Source: Chryseobacterium caseinilyticum (GTDB lineage Bacteria > Bacteroidota > Bacteroidia > Flavobacteriales > Weeksellaceae). Taken from it: DNA of 64,000 nucleotides. The notes below the pieces were generated by a model that was not told where the DNA came from, did no database searches, and saw nothing but the letters and a program-made list of their open reading frames with translations. Below, piece after piece: positions 1 to 9,259 of the stretch; positions within the stretch are counted from its first letter, which is position 1; every line of letters starts with the position of its first letter. The position numbers and the translations under genes were made by a program. The stretch lies in assembly GCF_014837145.1 (NCBI RefSeq), contig NZ_JACYFS010000001.1:62001-126000 (forward strand), read 5' to 3'.

Positions 1-172
1 AGTAATTCGTGAAGATTTTTATTTAAAATTGTGAATACTCATTCATAATTTTTTATCATTTGAAATTCGTAATTATTCATAAAATTATATTAGCAAATTT
101 TAATTTATATTAAAATTGTGATATTTTTTGAAAATCGAATCTCAATCATAATCTAAACCAATCATTTATAAG

Positions 173-180
173 TATATTTG
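173..180 (+). promoter_or_regulatory. Bacteroidota -7 box upstream of bphP
   Basis: TATATTTG matches the TAnnTTTG -7 consensus of the Bacteroidota primary sigma factor and lies 17 bp before the ATG, implying a very short leader. No clear -33 TTTG is seen at the usual spacing. The 197 bp before the gene are otherwise AT-rich with no gene. Confidence 0.45.
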
Positions 181-197
181 ATACTTTAATAATTGCT

Positions 198-2405
198 ATG
201 AATTTCGTAGAATGTCACGAAGAGCCCATTCACATACCTGGGCATGTACAAAGTTTTGGATACCTTATTGGCGTTAGTTCAGTATCTGAGACGATTAATT
301 TCTGCAGTGAAAATATCTGTGAAATTTTCAATATTTCCAATGCGGAAGCACTTTTAGGTAAAAAAATTTCAGATTTCCCTGTCATTCACAATCTGCTTTC
401 TGAGTCTGATATATACAGATCTGCAAATGAGTATACAAAAAGGGAAAATGAAACTTACTTCGATAAAATTGAAATAGATCAAAAGAAATACCATTTTTCA
501 CTTTTTAGAAATGGTATTAATATTTTTTTGGAATTTGAAGAGGTTGTTGAAAATCCTCACAAGAGAATTACCAATAAGTATGATAACTTTTACATTATAG
601 ACAACGATCAGGGAATTTGGGATCAGTTGCTGACTACGGTTTCCAATATCATCAATTATGACCGGATGATGGTTTATAAATTTATGGATGACGGTTCCGG
701 TAAAGTGATTTCAGAAATCAATAATGGCGTTTTGGAAAGTTATGCCGGTTTGCATTATCCCGAGCACGACATCCCAAGGCAGGCAAGAGAACTCTACCTG
801 AAAAAAAGAAAAAGAATTTTCAGCAACGCTTATGCGGAGCCTGTGGCTATCATCAGCAAAATCGATACACCGATCAATCTGACGTATGCCAGCGCAAGAG
901 CAATGTCGCCTATTCATGGGCAGTATGTGAAGAATTCAGGTGCATCTTCGAGCTTCAGTATTTCTATTATTATTGATGATAAACTTTGGGGTTTAGTGAC
1001 TTGCCAAAATAAGGAAGCTAAGCATGTAGATCTCGAAGATCGTGTGCAGGCTGGGATATTTACTGTTTTGGCATCCAATGCATTTTCATCTTTTAAATCT
1101 AAAAAAGATCTGGAATACCGTCTTGATCTCGATATAAAATTATCTTTTCTAAAATCTGAATTTTTAAAATACAATACACTTTTCGAAAGTCTGGCTTCCA
1201 ACAGGAGAGAACTTAGAAATCTGCCTAAGGCTGATGGTTTTGTGGTCATTTCAGAGGCAGATAAAATTACTGATGGAGTAGTTCCGCCGTATGAAACGAT
1301 TCAGAAAATTGTTGATTGGGCGTACGATAATACCTCAGAAAGTATTTTTATCAGCAGTAGTTTTTTAAAGGATTACGGAGATGAATTAGGACTTGACAAT
1401 AGAGCTGCAGGAATTATTATTTACTTTGTTGAAAGAAGTAAAAATGAAATTTTAATATGGTTCAGAAAGGAATTTGACGAACACATCGACTGGGCAGGAA
1501 ATCCTGAAAAGAAAATAGAAGTTTTATCCATAAACGGAATCGACAGAAAGACAGTTTCACCACGAACCTCATTCCAGGTTTTTACAGAAAACATCAAAGG
1601 AAGCTCTAAAAGATGGAGCTCAAAAAGTGATATTGCAGTAAAGTCGATTAGGGATTTGATCTTAGGTACATCTCATAAGCAGTATGTGATGATCAAAAAA
1701 CTAAATGATCAGCTTAAAAAAGTAAATGAGGAGCTGGACAGTTTCTCATACACGATTTCGCACGATTTGGGTACACCACTTACCGTGATGAAACTGAATG
1801 CCCAGATGCTGCTCAAAAGCCTGGTAAATGCCGACGAAAGAGACAGGAAGAAGATTCAGTCTATCATCGGTGAAATCGATAATATGGCAGAAATGATGCA
1901 GAATGTTCTACAGCTCAGCCGTGCAAAACACAGTGAAATCCTCCTGGAGAAAATTGAAACCGAAAGTACCATCGAAAAAATCACGGAAAATGCCAAGATG
2001 ACTTACAATACTCCTCACAGCACAGTTGTTATAAAGCAATGCCCTGAGGTTTTAGCAGATCGCACGATGCTTCATCAGGTGTTTTTGAACATTATAAATA
2101 ACGCTATAAAATATTCTTCAGGTAATGAAAAGCCTTTCATTGAAATTGAAGGTTCAGACAACGGAGACTATATCATATATCGTATTAAAGACAATGGAAT
2201 TGGCATTCCGGAGACCGAAAAACATAAAATGTTTAAGATTTTCAACAGGATGGACAATGCCAAAAAATTCAAAGGAAATGGAGTAGGTCTGTCTATTGTT
2301 CACAGAATTATGAACAGATTGGGTGGTAATGTGGATTATGAAAGCAACAATGATGGTACTTGTTTTATTTTAACGTTTCAAAAACCTAAATTTGCAGAAA
2401 TATAA
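198..2405 (+). CDS. bphP: Bacteriophytochrome histidine kinase (PAS-GAF-PHY-HisKA-HATPase)
   Basis: Red/far-red photoreceptor kinase that binds biliverdin. The N-terminus has the phytochrome signature EPIHIPG directly after Cys6, the expected thioether attachment residue of BphPs. The GAF domain carries the DIPRQAR motif near residue 190 and SPIHGQYVKN further on. The PHY tongue motif PRTSF is at about 455. The kinase H-box (SHDLGTP, His522), N-box (NNAIKY, about 634), G1 (DNGIGIP, 665) and G2 (GNGVGLS) are all intact, so it should be an active kinase. Length of 735 aa is typical for a BphP without a fused receiver. A heme oxygenase follows 20 bp downstream, supplying the chromophore. No response regulator lies next to it, so its phosphorylation partner is unknown. 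Function in light sensing is from family knowledge; the physiological output is not visible here. Confidence 0.93.
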   Translation: MNFVECHEEPIHIPGHVQSFGYLIGVSSVSETINFCSENICEIFNISNAEALLGKKISDFPVIHNLLSESDIYRSANEYTKRENETYFDKIEIDQKKYHFSLFRNGINIFLEFEEVVENPHKRITNKYDNFYIIDNDQGIWDQLLTTVSNIINYDRMMVYKFMDDGSGKVISEINNGVLESYAGLHYPEHDIPRQARELYLKKRKRIFSNAYAEPVAIISKIDTPINLTYASARAMSPIHGQYVKNSGASSSFSISIIIDDKLWGLVTCQNKEAKHVDLEDRVQAGIFTVLASNAFSSFKSKKDLEYRLDLDIKLSFLKSEFLKYNTLFESLASNRRELRNLPKADGFVVISEADKITDGVVPPYETIQKIVDWAYDNTSESIFISSSFLKDYGDELGLDNRAAGIIIYFVERSKNEILIWFRKEFDEHIDWAGNPEKKIEVLSINGIDRKTVSPRTSFQVFTENIKGSSKRWSSKSDIAVKSIRDLILGTSHKQYVMIKKLNDQLKKVNEELDSFSYTISHDLGTPLTVMKLNAQMLLKSLVNADERDRKKIQSIIGEIDNMAEMMQNVLQLSRAKHSEILLEKIETESTIEKITENAKMTYNTPHSTVVIKQCPEVLADRTMLHQVFLNIINNAIKYSSGNEKPFIEIEGSDNGDYIIYRIKDNGIGIPETEKHKMFKIFNRMDNAKKFKGNGVGLSIVHRIMNRLGGNVDYESNNDGTCFILTFQKPKFAEI

Positions 2406-2425
2406 ATCTTTTAGCAAATTTAAAA

Positions 2426-2977
2426 ATGGTTTCAGAATACCTTAAAAAAAATACAGCAGATCTTCATGATGCTGCCGAAAAATTATTCAGTTCAGATAAA
2501 ATTTTCAACAAAACTTTTACTTTTGATGATTACAAGAAAATCATCAGAAATAATTATTTAATGCTTTTAAATTCTGAAAATCAAATAATTGAAAGTTTGT
2601 CGACTGATTTTTCAGATAAACTTCAGCTGGACCAGCGTAAAAAATTATCTGTTATCGAAAAGGATTTATCAAGTCTTTCTCTTCAAAATGAAAAGCCGGA
2701 ACAGGTTGTTGAAATTTCCAACCAAAATGAAGCTCTGGGAATGCTTTACGTTATCGAAGGGTCAACTTTAGGTGGAAACGTGATTGCTAAACAGCTTTCA
2801 AAAACGGAAGGTTTCGAAGATGTTACTTTCAATTTCTTCGGATGTTACAAAGAGAATACTGGTGCTATGTGGAAGAATTTCAAGGAAGTTTTAGATACAG
2901 AAGTGAAGGAAGAAAGCTATGATGAAGTGCTTGCAGGAGCCAAAAAGCTGTATACGCTTCTATTAAACATTAATTAA
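2426..2977 (+). CDS. bphO: Biliverdin-producing heme oxygenase (BphO type)
   Basis: Cytoplasmic heme oxygenase that opens heme to biliverdin, CO and iron. The short 183-aa protein starts with a helix containing TADLHDAAE, where His14 is the expected proximal heme ligand. The segment LGMLYVIEGSTLGG matches the distal-helix glycine-rich region of bacterial heme oxygenases. It lies 20 bp after the bacteriophytochrome on the same strand, so the two probably form one operon in which this enzyme makes the photoreceptor chromophore. An iron-scavenging role is possible but less likely given this neighbour. A 12-bp hairpin follows the gene. Confidence 0.9.
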   Translation: MVSEYLKKNTADLHDAAEKLFSSDKIFNKTFTFDDYKKIIRNNYLMLLNSENQIIESLSTDFSDKLQLDQRKKLSVIEKDLSSLSLQNEKPEQVVEISNQNEALGMLYVIEGSTLGGNVIAKQLSKTEGFEDVTFNFFGCYKENTGAMWKNFKEVLDTEVKEESYDEVLAGAKKLYTLLLNIN

Positions 2978-2997
2978 TTTTTTTTAAATTATAATTA

Positions 2998-3034
2998 AAA
3001 TTCCCGAAAGATTGCTCAATTTTTCGGGAATTTG
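2998..3034 (+). terminator. Hairpin after bphO, overlapping the mdh promoter
   Basis: Arms at 2998-3009 and 3022-3033 (core TTCCCGAAA / TTTCGGGAA) form a 12-bp stem. The T-tract after it is short. The hairpin separates bphO from mdh and abuts the -7 box that serves mdh. Confidence 0.6.
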
Positions 3035-3042
3035 TACATTTG
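3012..3042 (+). promoter_or_regulatory. Candidate mdh promoter
   Basis: TTG at 3012-3014 and TACATTTG at 3035-3042 are separated by 20 bp, matching the Bacteroidota -33/-7 arrangement. The -33 element sits in the loop of the preceding hairpin. The ATG is 47 bp downstream. Confidence 0.5.
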
Positions 3043-3089
3043 GGAAGCAAAAATTTAAACTGATAAAATAAATAATAAATAATTTAATT

Positions 3090-4016
3090 ATGAAAGTAAC
3101 CGTAGTAGGTGCAGGTGCTGTAGGAGCAAGTTGTGCAGAATACATCGCAATGAAAGACTTCTGTTCAGAGGTAGTTTTAGTAGATATTAAAGAAGGTTTT
3201 GCTGAAGGAAAAGCAATGGACTTGATGCAGACCGCATCTTTAAACGGATTTGATACAAAAATTACTGGTACAACAGGAGATTACAGCAAAACAGCAGGTT
3301 CTCATGTTGCAGTTATCACTTCCGGTATTCCAAGAAAACCGGGAATGACTAGAGAAGAATTAATCGGTATCAACGCGGGAATCGTAAAAGAAGTTACTGA
3401 AAATTTAGTAAAGAATTCTCCTGAGGTCATCATTATTGTGGTTTCTAACCCAATGGATACAATGGCTTATTTGGTGCACAAAACTTCTGGTCTTCCTAAG
3501 CACAAAATCATCGGTATGGGTGGTGCTTTGGATTCTGCAAGATTCAAGTACAGATTGGCAGAAGCTCTAGAAGCTCCAATCTCAGACGTAGACGGTATGG
3601 TAATCGCTGCTCACAGTGATACAGGGATGCTTCCATTATTAAGCAAAGCAACTAGAAACGGAGTTCCTGTAACTGAGTTTTTGGATGATGCAAAACAAAA
3701 ATATGTAATCGAGGAAACTAAAGTTGGTGGAGCTACATTGACTAAATTATTAGGAACTTCAGCTTGGTATGCGCCAGGTGCAGCAGTATCTGTAATGGTT
3801 CAGGCAATCGCTTGCGACCAAAAGAAAATGATTCCCTGTTCATTAATGCTAGACGGAGAATATGGCGAAAGCGATATCTGCTTAGGTGTTCCAGCAATCA
3901 TCGGGAAAAACGGTGTTGAAAGCATCGTGAAGATTTCTTTAACTGAAGAAGAAAAAGCTAAGTTTGCCGAAGCTGCACAGGCTGTAAGAGAAGTAAACGG
4001 AGATTTGAAATTCTAA
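3090..4016 (+). CDS. mdh: Malate dehydrogenase
   Basis: NAD-dependent malate dehydrogenase of the TCA cycle, LDH/MDH superfamily, 308 aa. The Rossmann motif GAGAVG is at residues 7-12, followed by the acidic VDIKEG strand end typical of NAD preference. The substrate-loop arginines lie in IPRKPGMTREE, and SNPMDT plus GMGGALDSARF are hallmark MDH segments. The region around the catalytic histidine reads AAHSDTG where most family members have GGHGDT: His and Asp are kept but the flanking glycines are replaced. It stands as a single gene between two hairpins and has its own promoter. The function is secure; the altered loop is the only oddity. Confidence 0.93.
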   Translation: MKVTVVGAGAVGASCAEYIAMKDFCSEVVLVDIKEGFAEGKAMDLMQTASLNGFDTKITGTTGDYSKTAGSHVAVITSGIPRKPGMTREELIGINAGIVKEVTENLVKNSPEVIIIVVSNPMDTMAYLVHKTSGLPKHKIIGMGGALDSARFKYRLAEALEAPISDVDGMVIAAHSDTGMLPLLSKATRNGVPVTEFLDDAKQKYVIEETKVGGATLTKLLGTSAWYAPGAAVSVMVQAIACDQKKMIPCSLMLDGEYGESDICLGVPAIIGKNGVESIVKISLTEEEKAKFAEAAQAVREVNGDLKF

Positions 4017-4038
4017 TAGGAATTGCAAATTAATATAC

Positions 4039-4075
4039 AATCTGCATATCAAAAAGGTGTGCAGATTTTTTTTCT
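4039..4075 (+). terminator. Intrinsic terminator after mdh
   Basis: Stem AATCTGCA (4039-4046) with TGCAGATT (4060-4067), followed directly by a run of T. Classic rho-independent form. Confidence 0.85.
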
Positions 4076-4129
4076 TTATACGGAGAATATTTACTATATT
4101 TATTAAGAATAAGTAATTGTATTTTCCCT

Positions 4130-5002
4130 ATGTACGATGTTACCGATCAGCTTAAGAAAACAGGTTTTAGTATTAATACTGTAAAACGGATTGTTGAACG
4201 AAATAATGGCAGTCTGGATATCAATACCCAAGAATATTTTTGTATTCTCGTAGCCATGGATGATTTTGAAATCAACATTCAGGGAAGGTTATTTTCAGTA
4301 AAAGACGGTAGTATGCTGTTTGCCGGACCTCATAAGGAAGTTTCTTTAAGCAATATAGAGGGAAAAGAAATTTATAATATTGCATTTTCTGCAGCATTTT
4401 ATGAACAAAGTTCTATTGATTCTTTATTTCTAAATTCTACACTTTTTTTCAATTACGAATCAGATGTTTTTATAGTTCCGATAAGTCCGAGTAAAGAAAT
4501 TATACGGAAATTTATTATTGACAGACTCGGAAAATTTTTAGATAAAAGTGAGACGCTCTATATTTCGGCTGCTCACCACACTGTTAAAGCTTTAATTTTA
4601 GATGCAATGCTGTTTGCAGATGATCATCAGATTGAGATCACGGATAATCTTGATTATGTGTCTTGCGTCAACAGGTTTCGGGTTCTTTTGCAGAAAGATT
4701 TTAAAGAACATAAAATAGTTTCCTACTACGCACAGGCGCTCAATGTAACCTCCAGAAAGCTGACAGAAATGACAGAATTTGTAACGGGAAAAACAGCAAA
4801 ACAGATTATCACAGAAAAAGTGATCGCAGAATGTTACAGATTATTGAAGTACAGTGGATTTACCATTTCAGAGATTTCTTTCAGACTTGGTTTTTCCAAT
4901 GAAGGAAATTTTACTCATTTTATAAAGAAGCATACCGGAAAAAATCCTAGTGAGATAAAGGCTATGAGCGATTCTACTTCAATGGTTCAGCTTTTACAGT
5001 AA
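4130..5002 (+). CDS. AraC-family transcriptional regulator
   Basis: 290-aa one-component regulator. The N-terminal ~170 residues resemble a cupin-like sensing half, with no recognised ligand motif. The C-terminal ~100 residues form the double helix-turn-helix of the AraC family: a first HTH around YYAQALNVTSRKL and a second around FTISEISFRLGFSNEGNFTH, ending in KHTGKNPSEIK. The gene stands alone with its own start at the first ATG. Neither its inducer nor its target can be read from the sequence, and the nearest downstream gene is about 900 bp away. Confidence 0.85.
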   Translation: MYDVTDQLKKTGFSINTVKRIVERNNGSLDINTQEYFCILVAMDDFEINIQGRLFSVKDGSMLFAGPHKEVSLSNIEGKEIYNIAFSAAFYEQSSIDSLFLNSTLFFNYESDVFIVPISPSKEIIRKFIIDRLGKFLDKSETLYISAAHHTVKALILDAMLFADDHQIEITDNLDYVSCVNRFRVLLQKDFKEHKIVSYYAQALNVTSRKLTEMTEFVTGKTAKQIITEKVIAECYRLLKYSGFTISEISFRLGFSNEGNFTHFIKKHTGKNPSEIKAMSDSTSMVQLLQ

Positions 5003-5400
5003 ATTTAGTAATCTACATTTAACTCAACTTTTGTGTTATTGTGAAATTTGTTTTATAATAACATTTTTTCTTCAAGATATTTTTGCTTATTTAGTATTTA
5101 CCATTGGTTTTAAATTTACATAATAATTTATAATTAAGTGATTTGACTAATCTGTTAACGAAAAATTAACATATTATGATTGTTTTTTTTTCCACTTGTA
5201 TTGATTCCTGTTTTGCGAATTATTTTCAGTCTATTTCATTGATTCGTTGTTTAAATGATTCCTTTTTTTTAATGTACTTTAATATTTTTTACTACTATTT
5301 TCATTTAGGATAAAAATGTATTTTGAAGACTTAGAATTGCAACAAAAAAAATTACAATTAATTTATCTTTTTTTACAAAGCCTTATGATTATAGTCACAG

Positions 5401-5408
5401 TACATTTG
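5401..5408 (+). promoter_or_regulatory. Bacteroidota -7 box
   Basis: TACATTTG is an exact TAnnTTTG match, but the next intact gene starts about 500 bp downstream. It may be the former promoter of the relic at 5551-5625, or it may give the gene at 5910 a long leader. Confidence 0.4.
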
Positions 5409-5550
5409 CAGTCGACAAAAACACACTCTTTTGATGAAATAATTCTTATTGTTATATAAAATACAATAGAAACAATCTGTCTTTAGAAACATCAGAATTC
5501 TTTTCTTCAATTTTTAAAATCGATTTTTTGTTTGATATTTTTTAAACTGA

Positions 5551-5625
5551 ACTTTTTTGGTTTCCTTAACACAAAACCAGACTGCGCAGGTAGCAATAGG
5601 TATTTCAATGAATGATACACTTTAA
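5551..5625 (+). pseudogene. Relic of a secreted-protein gene related to the one at 8174
   Basis: An open stretch without a start codon reads a hydrophobic end of a signal peptide and then AQVAIG before a stop after 14 more codons. AQVAIG is exactly the signal-peptide junction of the intact gene at 8174-8710. It therefore looks like the 5' end of a decayed paralogue, followed by an A-rich tract like the one before that gene. The match is short, so this is tentative. Confidence 0.35.
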
Positions 5626-5909
5626 AAAAAAAAAAAAGAAAAAAATGTCACACTACCTTCAAAAAAATTCTGCGTCAAGCAATTCCTGCTGATTCATATT
5701 GTAATCACCAGCACCCAAACACTAAGCTATTAAATTTCGATATTGATCCTACACCTGCTTCGGCTTGTTGTATGGCAATTCAGTGATTTTATTTTAAATA
5801 TTATGTAATTTTTTCTGTTCAGAAAATTTTGCACTAATGTCTATATGACAAAATCCTGATTTTTAACCCCTAAAATGACAGTACTAAAAAGTACTGTTAC
5901 AGAAAATCT

Positions 5910-8066
5910 ATGCTTATGAACAAACTAAATTTATTACTCTATCTATTTGTACTGATGGTTTCTGGCGCAAATTTTAATGCCCAGACTGTCTTTTTCGAAG
6001 ACTTCGGAACCGCAACCACCAGACAGACCTCACCTTATATGCCATCGGGAAGTTTTTCTTTTGGCGCGCCTTACAATGCAACTACCAACACCAGTTATGA
6101 TGTCTACATGATCAATAATAATCGTTATGCTGTGGTTGCTCCAGGTTATATAAAATCCCAGATCAGACCTAATGTAAATGAGTACTATTTCTGGACGGCA
6201 GCTTATAATGCTACAGGTGTTGATGCTTTGGGTTTAACACCACAAACTACTGTCGTAAAAGATATGTCTGGTACTACTACTGGTGCTGTAATGGTGGTAA
6301 ATGCAGGGACTACTCTCAACAGCTTTTATGAAAGAAATGCGACTGTAGAATTGGGACAGACTTACAAAGTTTCATTTTATGCTTATTTGGTAAACAGCCC
6401 AATGAGCATCAGCCTTGATGTAAAAGATGTTGTGACCGGAAATGTTTTGGGAACCGTAAATTCAAATTATGTGAACACTCCAAATACAGGTAGCAACTGG
6501 GGAAACGCTTATGAACTTTACTTCAAAATGCCTGCAACATCTTCAACATGCGTAGGAAATCAAATTAAAATTTCTTTGAGAAACAATCTTGCCCAAGATG
6601 CTAACAATGATTATTACATAGATAATATTTTGCTGGAAAAAGTTTCTAACACGCCCAATAATACTACTACAATAAGCTGTCCGTCAAATTACACTTTGGA
6701 TTCTGATGGCGACGGTATCGCAGATATTTGTGATCTTGATGATGATAATGACGGAATTTTGGATATTAACGAAAACAGCTGTGTGCTAAATGGTCAGACA
6801 GTAAGAATTGGCTATATTCCCAACGCCAGAGATACTGACAGTGATAACGGATATACTTTTGATGGGCAATGGATGAATGACTCTGGCGCTCAAAAGTTAA
6901 CAAATACTGCCAATTTTGGTACAAACGGAACGGTAAAGGCAAATATTACTTTAGTTCCCATGACAGGTACAATCACAAAGGCTTCTATTATCAGCATGAA
7001 TCTGAATGCTATTTTTCTTGGTGGCGTAGATAATTCTACAAATTCTTATCTTTCAAATGCTGAGCTTGATGCTATAAAAGATTGGTCAGATGATGCACTT
7101 CAAAATTTTGTAGTCGTTACACAAATTCAGGCTAAAGCATGGGGAGCAACCATCACACAGGGAAATGTAAACCCAGATACGCCGACTTCTTACGGAAGTG
7201 CATCGCCGATATTTACGGGACCTTTCGGAACAATTACTTCATTTAATCAGGCCGGGACTTATCAGGCTTATTTTAACAGCATCAATTCAGTCTGTTCGCC
7301 ACAGCCTCTCGCCACAGATGCCAGTAACAGAGCGGTAATGTATATAGACGGGCTTTACAATGATTTAATTATTGCAGATGTCGATATTCTTACAAAATTA
7401 GGAAATGCCAATGTTACCACTGGTGGAAACATCACTTCAAATGGAGACCGACTTTTTGCCAACATCTGGGCATTTGTAGTACAACAGTCATTTTGTGGAG
7501 ATCTGGATTCTGATAATGATGGAATTCCAAACAGATTAGATTTAAATTCTGATAATGATGCTTGCTTTGATGCCATTGAAGGAGATGAGAACGTGATTTA
7601 CGCTCAGGTGAATTCAACTGGAAGAATTATAGGTTCTGTAGATGCCAACGGAATTCCGGTAATCGTGAATTCTGGTGGCGCTGCTGATATTGGTGGTGAT
7701 GCCGGACAGGGTATTGGCGTATCTCAAGACAAAAATATTGATGGATGTGGATGCTATAAAAACTCAGTTGTAACAGGGCAGGGACTACCCACAAACTCAG
7801 GAATTACTTCTCTGCAAAGAGCAGGAGCTACAAACGGAAACTGGCCAATGGTAAGAAAAGGTGCGTGGACTGTAATGGAATCTAAAACCAAAGGTTTCGT
7901 ACCCAACAGATTGACAAACCAGCAGATTGCAAATATCCCGACGGCAGATCTTATTGAAGGAATGATGGTTTATAATGTCAACCTGGATTGTCTTCAAATC
8001 AACACAGACGGAACTGCAAATGGCTGGAAATGTTTCAAAGATCAAACCTGTCCGGATCTTTATTAA
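5910..8066 (+). CDS. Secreted surface protein with thrombospondin type 3-like calcium repeats
   Basis: 718-aa exported protein with an N-terminal signal peptide ending in NFNAQ. The first ~245 residues resemble a carbohydrate-binding-like jelly-roll with a C-terminal YYIDNILLEK strand. Asp-rich TSP3-type repeats follow (DSDGDGIADICDLDDDNDG near 264-282, and DLDSDNDGIPNRLDLNSDND near 532-551), which normally bind calcium. The C-terminal ~90 residues contain LIEGMMVYNVNLDCLQI, a module shared with the next gene (GMMVYDTTTKSL). No canonical T9SS sorting domain is obvious. ATG at 5916 is an equally good start. It probably forms a unit with the gene 107 bp downstream. The exact role is unknown; surface adhesion or matrix function is a guess from the repeats. 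Confidence 0.75.
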   Translation: MLMNKLNLLLYLFVLMVSGANFNAQTVFFEDFGTATTRQTSPYMPSGSFSFGAPYNATTNTSYDVYMINNNRYAVVAPGYIKSQIRPNVNEYYFWTAAYNATGVDALGLTPQTTVVKDMSGTTTGAVMVVNAGTTLNSFYERNATVELGQTYKVSFYAYLVNSPMSISLDVKDVVTGNVLGTVNSNYVNTPNTGSNWGNAYELYFKMPATSSTCVGNQIKISLRNNLAQDANNDYYIDNILLEKVSNTPNNTTTISCPSNYTLDSDGDGIADICDLDDDNDGILDINENSCVLNGQTVRIGYIPNARDTDSDNGYTFDGQWMNDSGAQKLTNTANFGTNGTVKANITLVPMTGTITKASIISMNLNAIFLGGVDNSTNSYLSNAELDAIKDWSDDALQNFVVVTQIQAKAWGATITQGNVNPDTPTSYGSASPIFTGPFGTITSFNQAGTYQAYFNSINSVCSPQPLATDASNRAVMYIDGLYNDLIIADVDILTKLGNANVTTGGNITSNGDRLFANIWAFVVQQSFCGDLDSDNDGIPNRLDLNSDNDACFDAIEGDENVIYAQVNSTGRIIGSVDANGIPVIVNSGGAADIGGDAGQGIGVSQDKNIDGCGCYKNSVVTGQGLPTNSGITSLQRAGATNGNWPMVRKGAWTVMESKTKGFVPNRLTNQQIANIPTADLIEGMMVYNVNLDCLQINTDGTANGWKCFKDQTCPDLY

Positions 8067-8173
8067 AATAATTTTAATACAAAATAAAAAATAACTGTAC
8101 ACAGAATTACACGTACAAGGAATCTAGACACACAGACATACATTCAAGAAAAAAAAGAAAAAAAAAGAAAAAA

Positions 8174-8710
8174 ATGAGAATTTTATTAACGTTCAGTATT
8201 TTACTGATCACACTCTACGCACATGCACAAGTAGCAATTGGTAAAGCAAGTGTTTCAAACAATTCAGTATCTCTGGAGTTTGGAAATAACCAAAACAGAG
8301 GCGTCATTTTACCATGGGTAACCAACGTCAACAGTATGACAAACGCAGTAAACGGCACAATAGCATACGATCTTGCTTCATTAAAAGTAAAGGTAAAATA
8401 CAACACAGGCTGGAAAGATCTTACAATAGATGCAACAGGTAAAACTACAGATCCGGTAAGTGGTGTAAACGGAATCACGATACAAAACACGGCATCAGAA
8501 GCTGACGGAGCAAAAGTGAGCATCGGTACACCAACATCTACTCCTGGAATTCTGGTTTTGGAAGACAACAACAAAGCAATGGTTCTGCCAAAAGTTGCCA
8601 GTCCGGAAAGAAATATTGTTAACCCTTCGCCGGGGATGATGGTTTATGATACTACCACAAAGTCTTTAGCTATTTTCAACGGAACGGTTTGGTCGTTCTG
8701 GAAGGCATAA
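8174..8710 (+). CDS. Secreted protein with GMMVYDTTTKSL C-terminal module
   Basis: 178-aa protein with a clear signal peptide (cleavage expected after AHA, leaving QVAIGKAS at the mature N-terminus). The middle contains GIILPWV-like and NGTIAYDLASLKVKVKY segments, and the end has GMMVYDTTTKSLAIFNGTVW, both recurring in flavobacterial surface proteins often found next to TSP3-repeat proteins. It follows the 718-aa gene by 107 bp, with an A/G-rich tract before the start. A terminator follows. The function is not known; it is likely displayed or secreted together with its neighbour. Confidence 0.7.
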   Translation: MRILLTFSILLITLYAHAQVAIGKASVSNNSVSLEFGNNQNRGVILPWVTNVNSMTNAVNGTIAYDLASLKVKVKYNTGWKDLTIDATGKTTDPVSGVNGITIQNTASEADGAKVSIGTPTSTPGILVLEDNNKAMVLPKVASPERNIVNPSPGMMVYDTTTKSLAIFNGTVWSFWKA

Positions 8711-8729
8711 GATTTTTAAATATGCAAAA

Positions 8730-8764
8730 AGGGCTGTCAAAATGTATTTGGCAGCCTTTTTTCG
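8730..8764 (+). terminator. Intrinsic terminator
   Basis: GGCTGTCAAA (8732-8741) pairs with TTTGGCAGCC (8747-8756) with one G-T wobble and runs into six T. It closes the secreted-protein unit. Confidence 0.85.
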
Positions 8765-8797
8765 AATAGTGATTTTCTTTAAAAGACATTGTATGTT

Positions 8798-9187
8798 TTA
8801 CTTCACAGCAGTCGCTTCCATTTCCACTTTCAGCGTTTCAAACAATGTTTTAACTTCGATTACGGTGCTTGCCTGCTGAATTCCGTGTTTTGTAATCCAG
8901 CTTTGCCAAATATCAAAGTTTTCAAAAAATGCAGGATGATCTGTTGTGAAAACATTTAACCTCACAATGTTTTTCAGTTCAAAATCTGCTTTTAAAATAA
9001 CCTTTTCAAGATTTTCCAGAGTTTTGGTGATTTGCGTTCGCATGTCGGCATCGCTCGTCATTCCATTTTCGTCGATTGCTGTTTGTCCTGAAACGTAAAG
9101 CGTGCTCTGAACATTTTTGACTTCCACAGCCTGTGCATAATTTCTGTCGTTCTGCCATGTCCACGGGTTGATGATTCTTTTTTCCAT
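8798..9187 (-). CDS. RidA / YjgF / UK114 family protein
   Basis: 129-aa protein of the Rid family. LYVSGQTAIDENG and the segment NIVRLNVFTTD match family strands, and the C-terminal STVIEVKTLFE ends in the usual hydrophobic-acidic pattern. Classical RidA hydrolyses reactive enamine/imine intermediates from PLP enzymes and has Arg in an STR motif near the C-terminus. Here the equivalent position reads STVIEV, so a non-RidA subfamily is more likely and the substrate is unknown. It lies 72 bp downstream of the crp-like gene on the same strand and could be the last gene of that operon. Confidence 0.82.
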   Translation of the reverse strand: MEKRIINPWTWQNDRNYAQAVEVKNVQSTLYVSGQTAIDENGMTSDADMRTQITKTLENLEKVILKADFELKNIVRLNVFTTDHPAFFENFDIWQSWITKHGIQQASTVIEVKTLFETLKVEMEATAVK

Positions 9188-9259
9188 TTTGAAAGATTTA
9201 AAATTAATTATGGAACAAAGTTCGGAAGAGTACCAAAATGAATACTGTGACTTACATCA

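Larger units (their letters stand above)
5003..5909. other. Long AT-rich intergenic region with a promoter and a gene relic
   Basis: 907 bp without an intact gene. It holds a perfect -7 box at 5401-5408, a decayed secreted-protein start at 5551-5625, and homopolymer A tracts around 5624-5645 similar to the A/G tract just before the gene at 8174. The stretch 5661-5786 is an open frame of about 40 codons with no start codon and no recognised similarity. Confidence 0.6.

Noticed and set aside
5661..5786. About 40-codon open frame before the 718-aa gene
   Set aside because: No start codon, no recognisable similarity and next to a relic; probably not coding.
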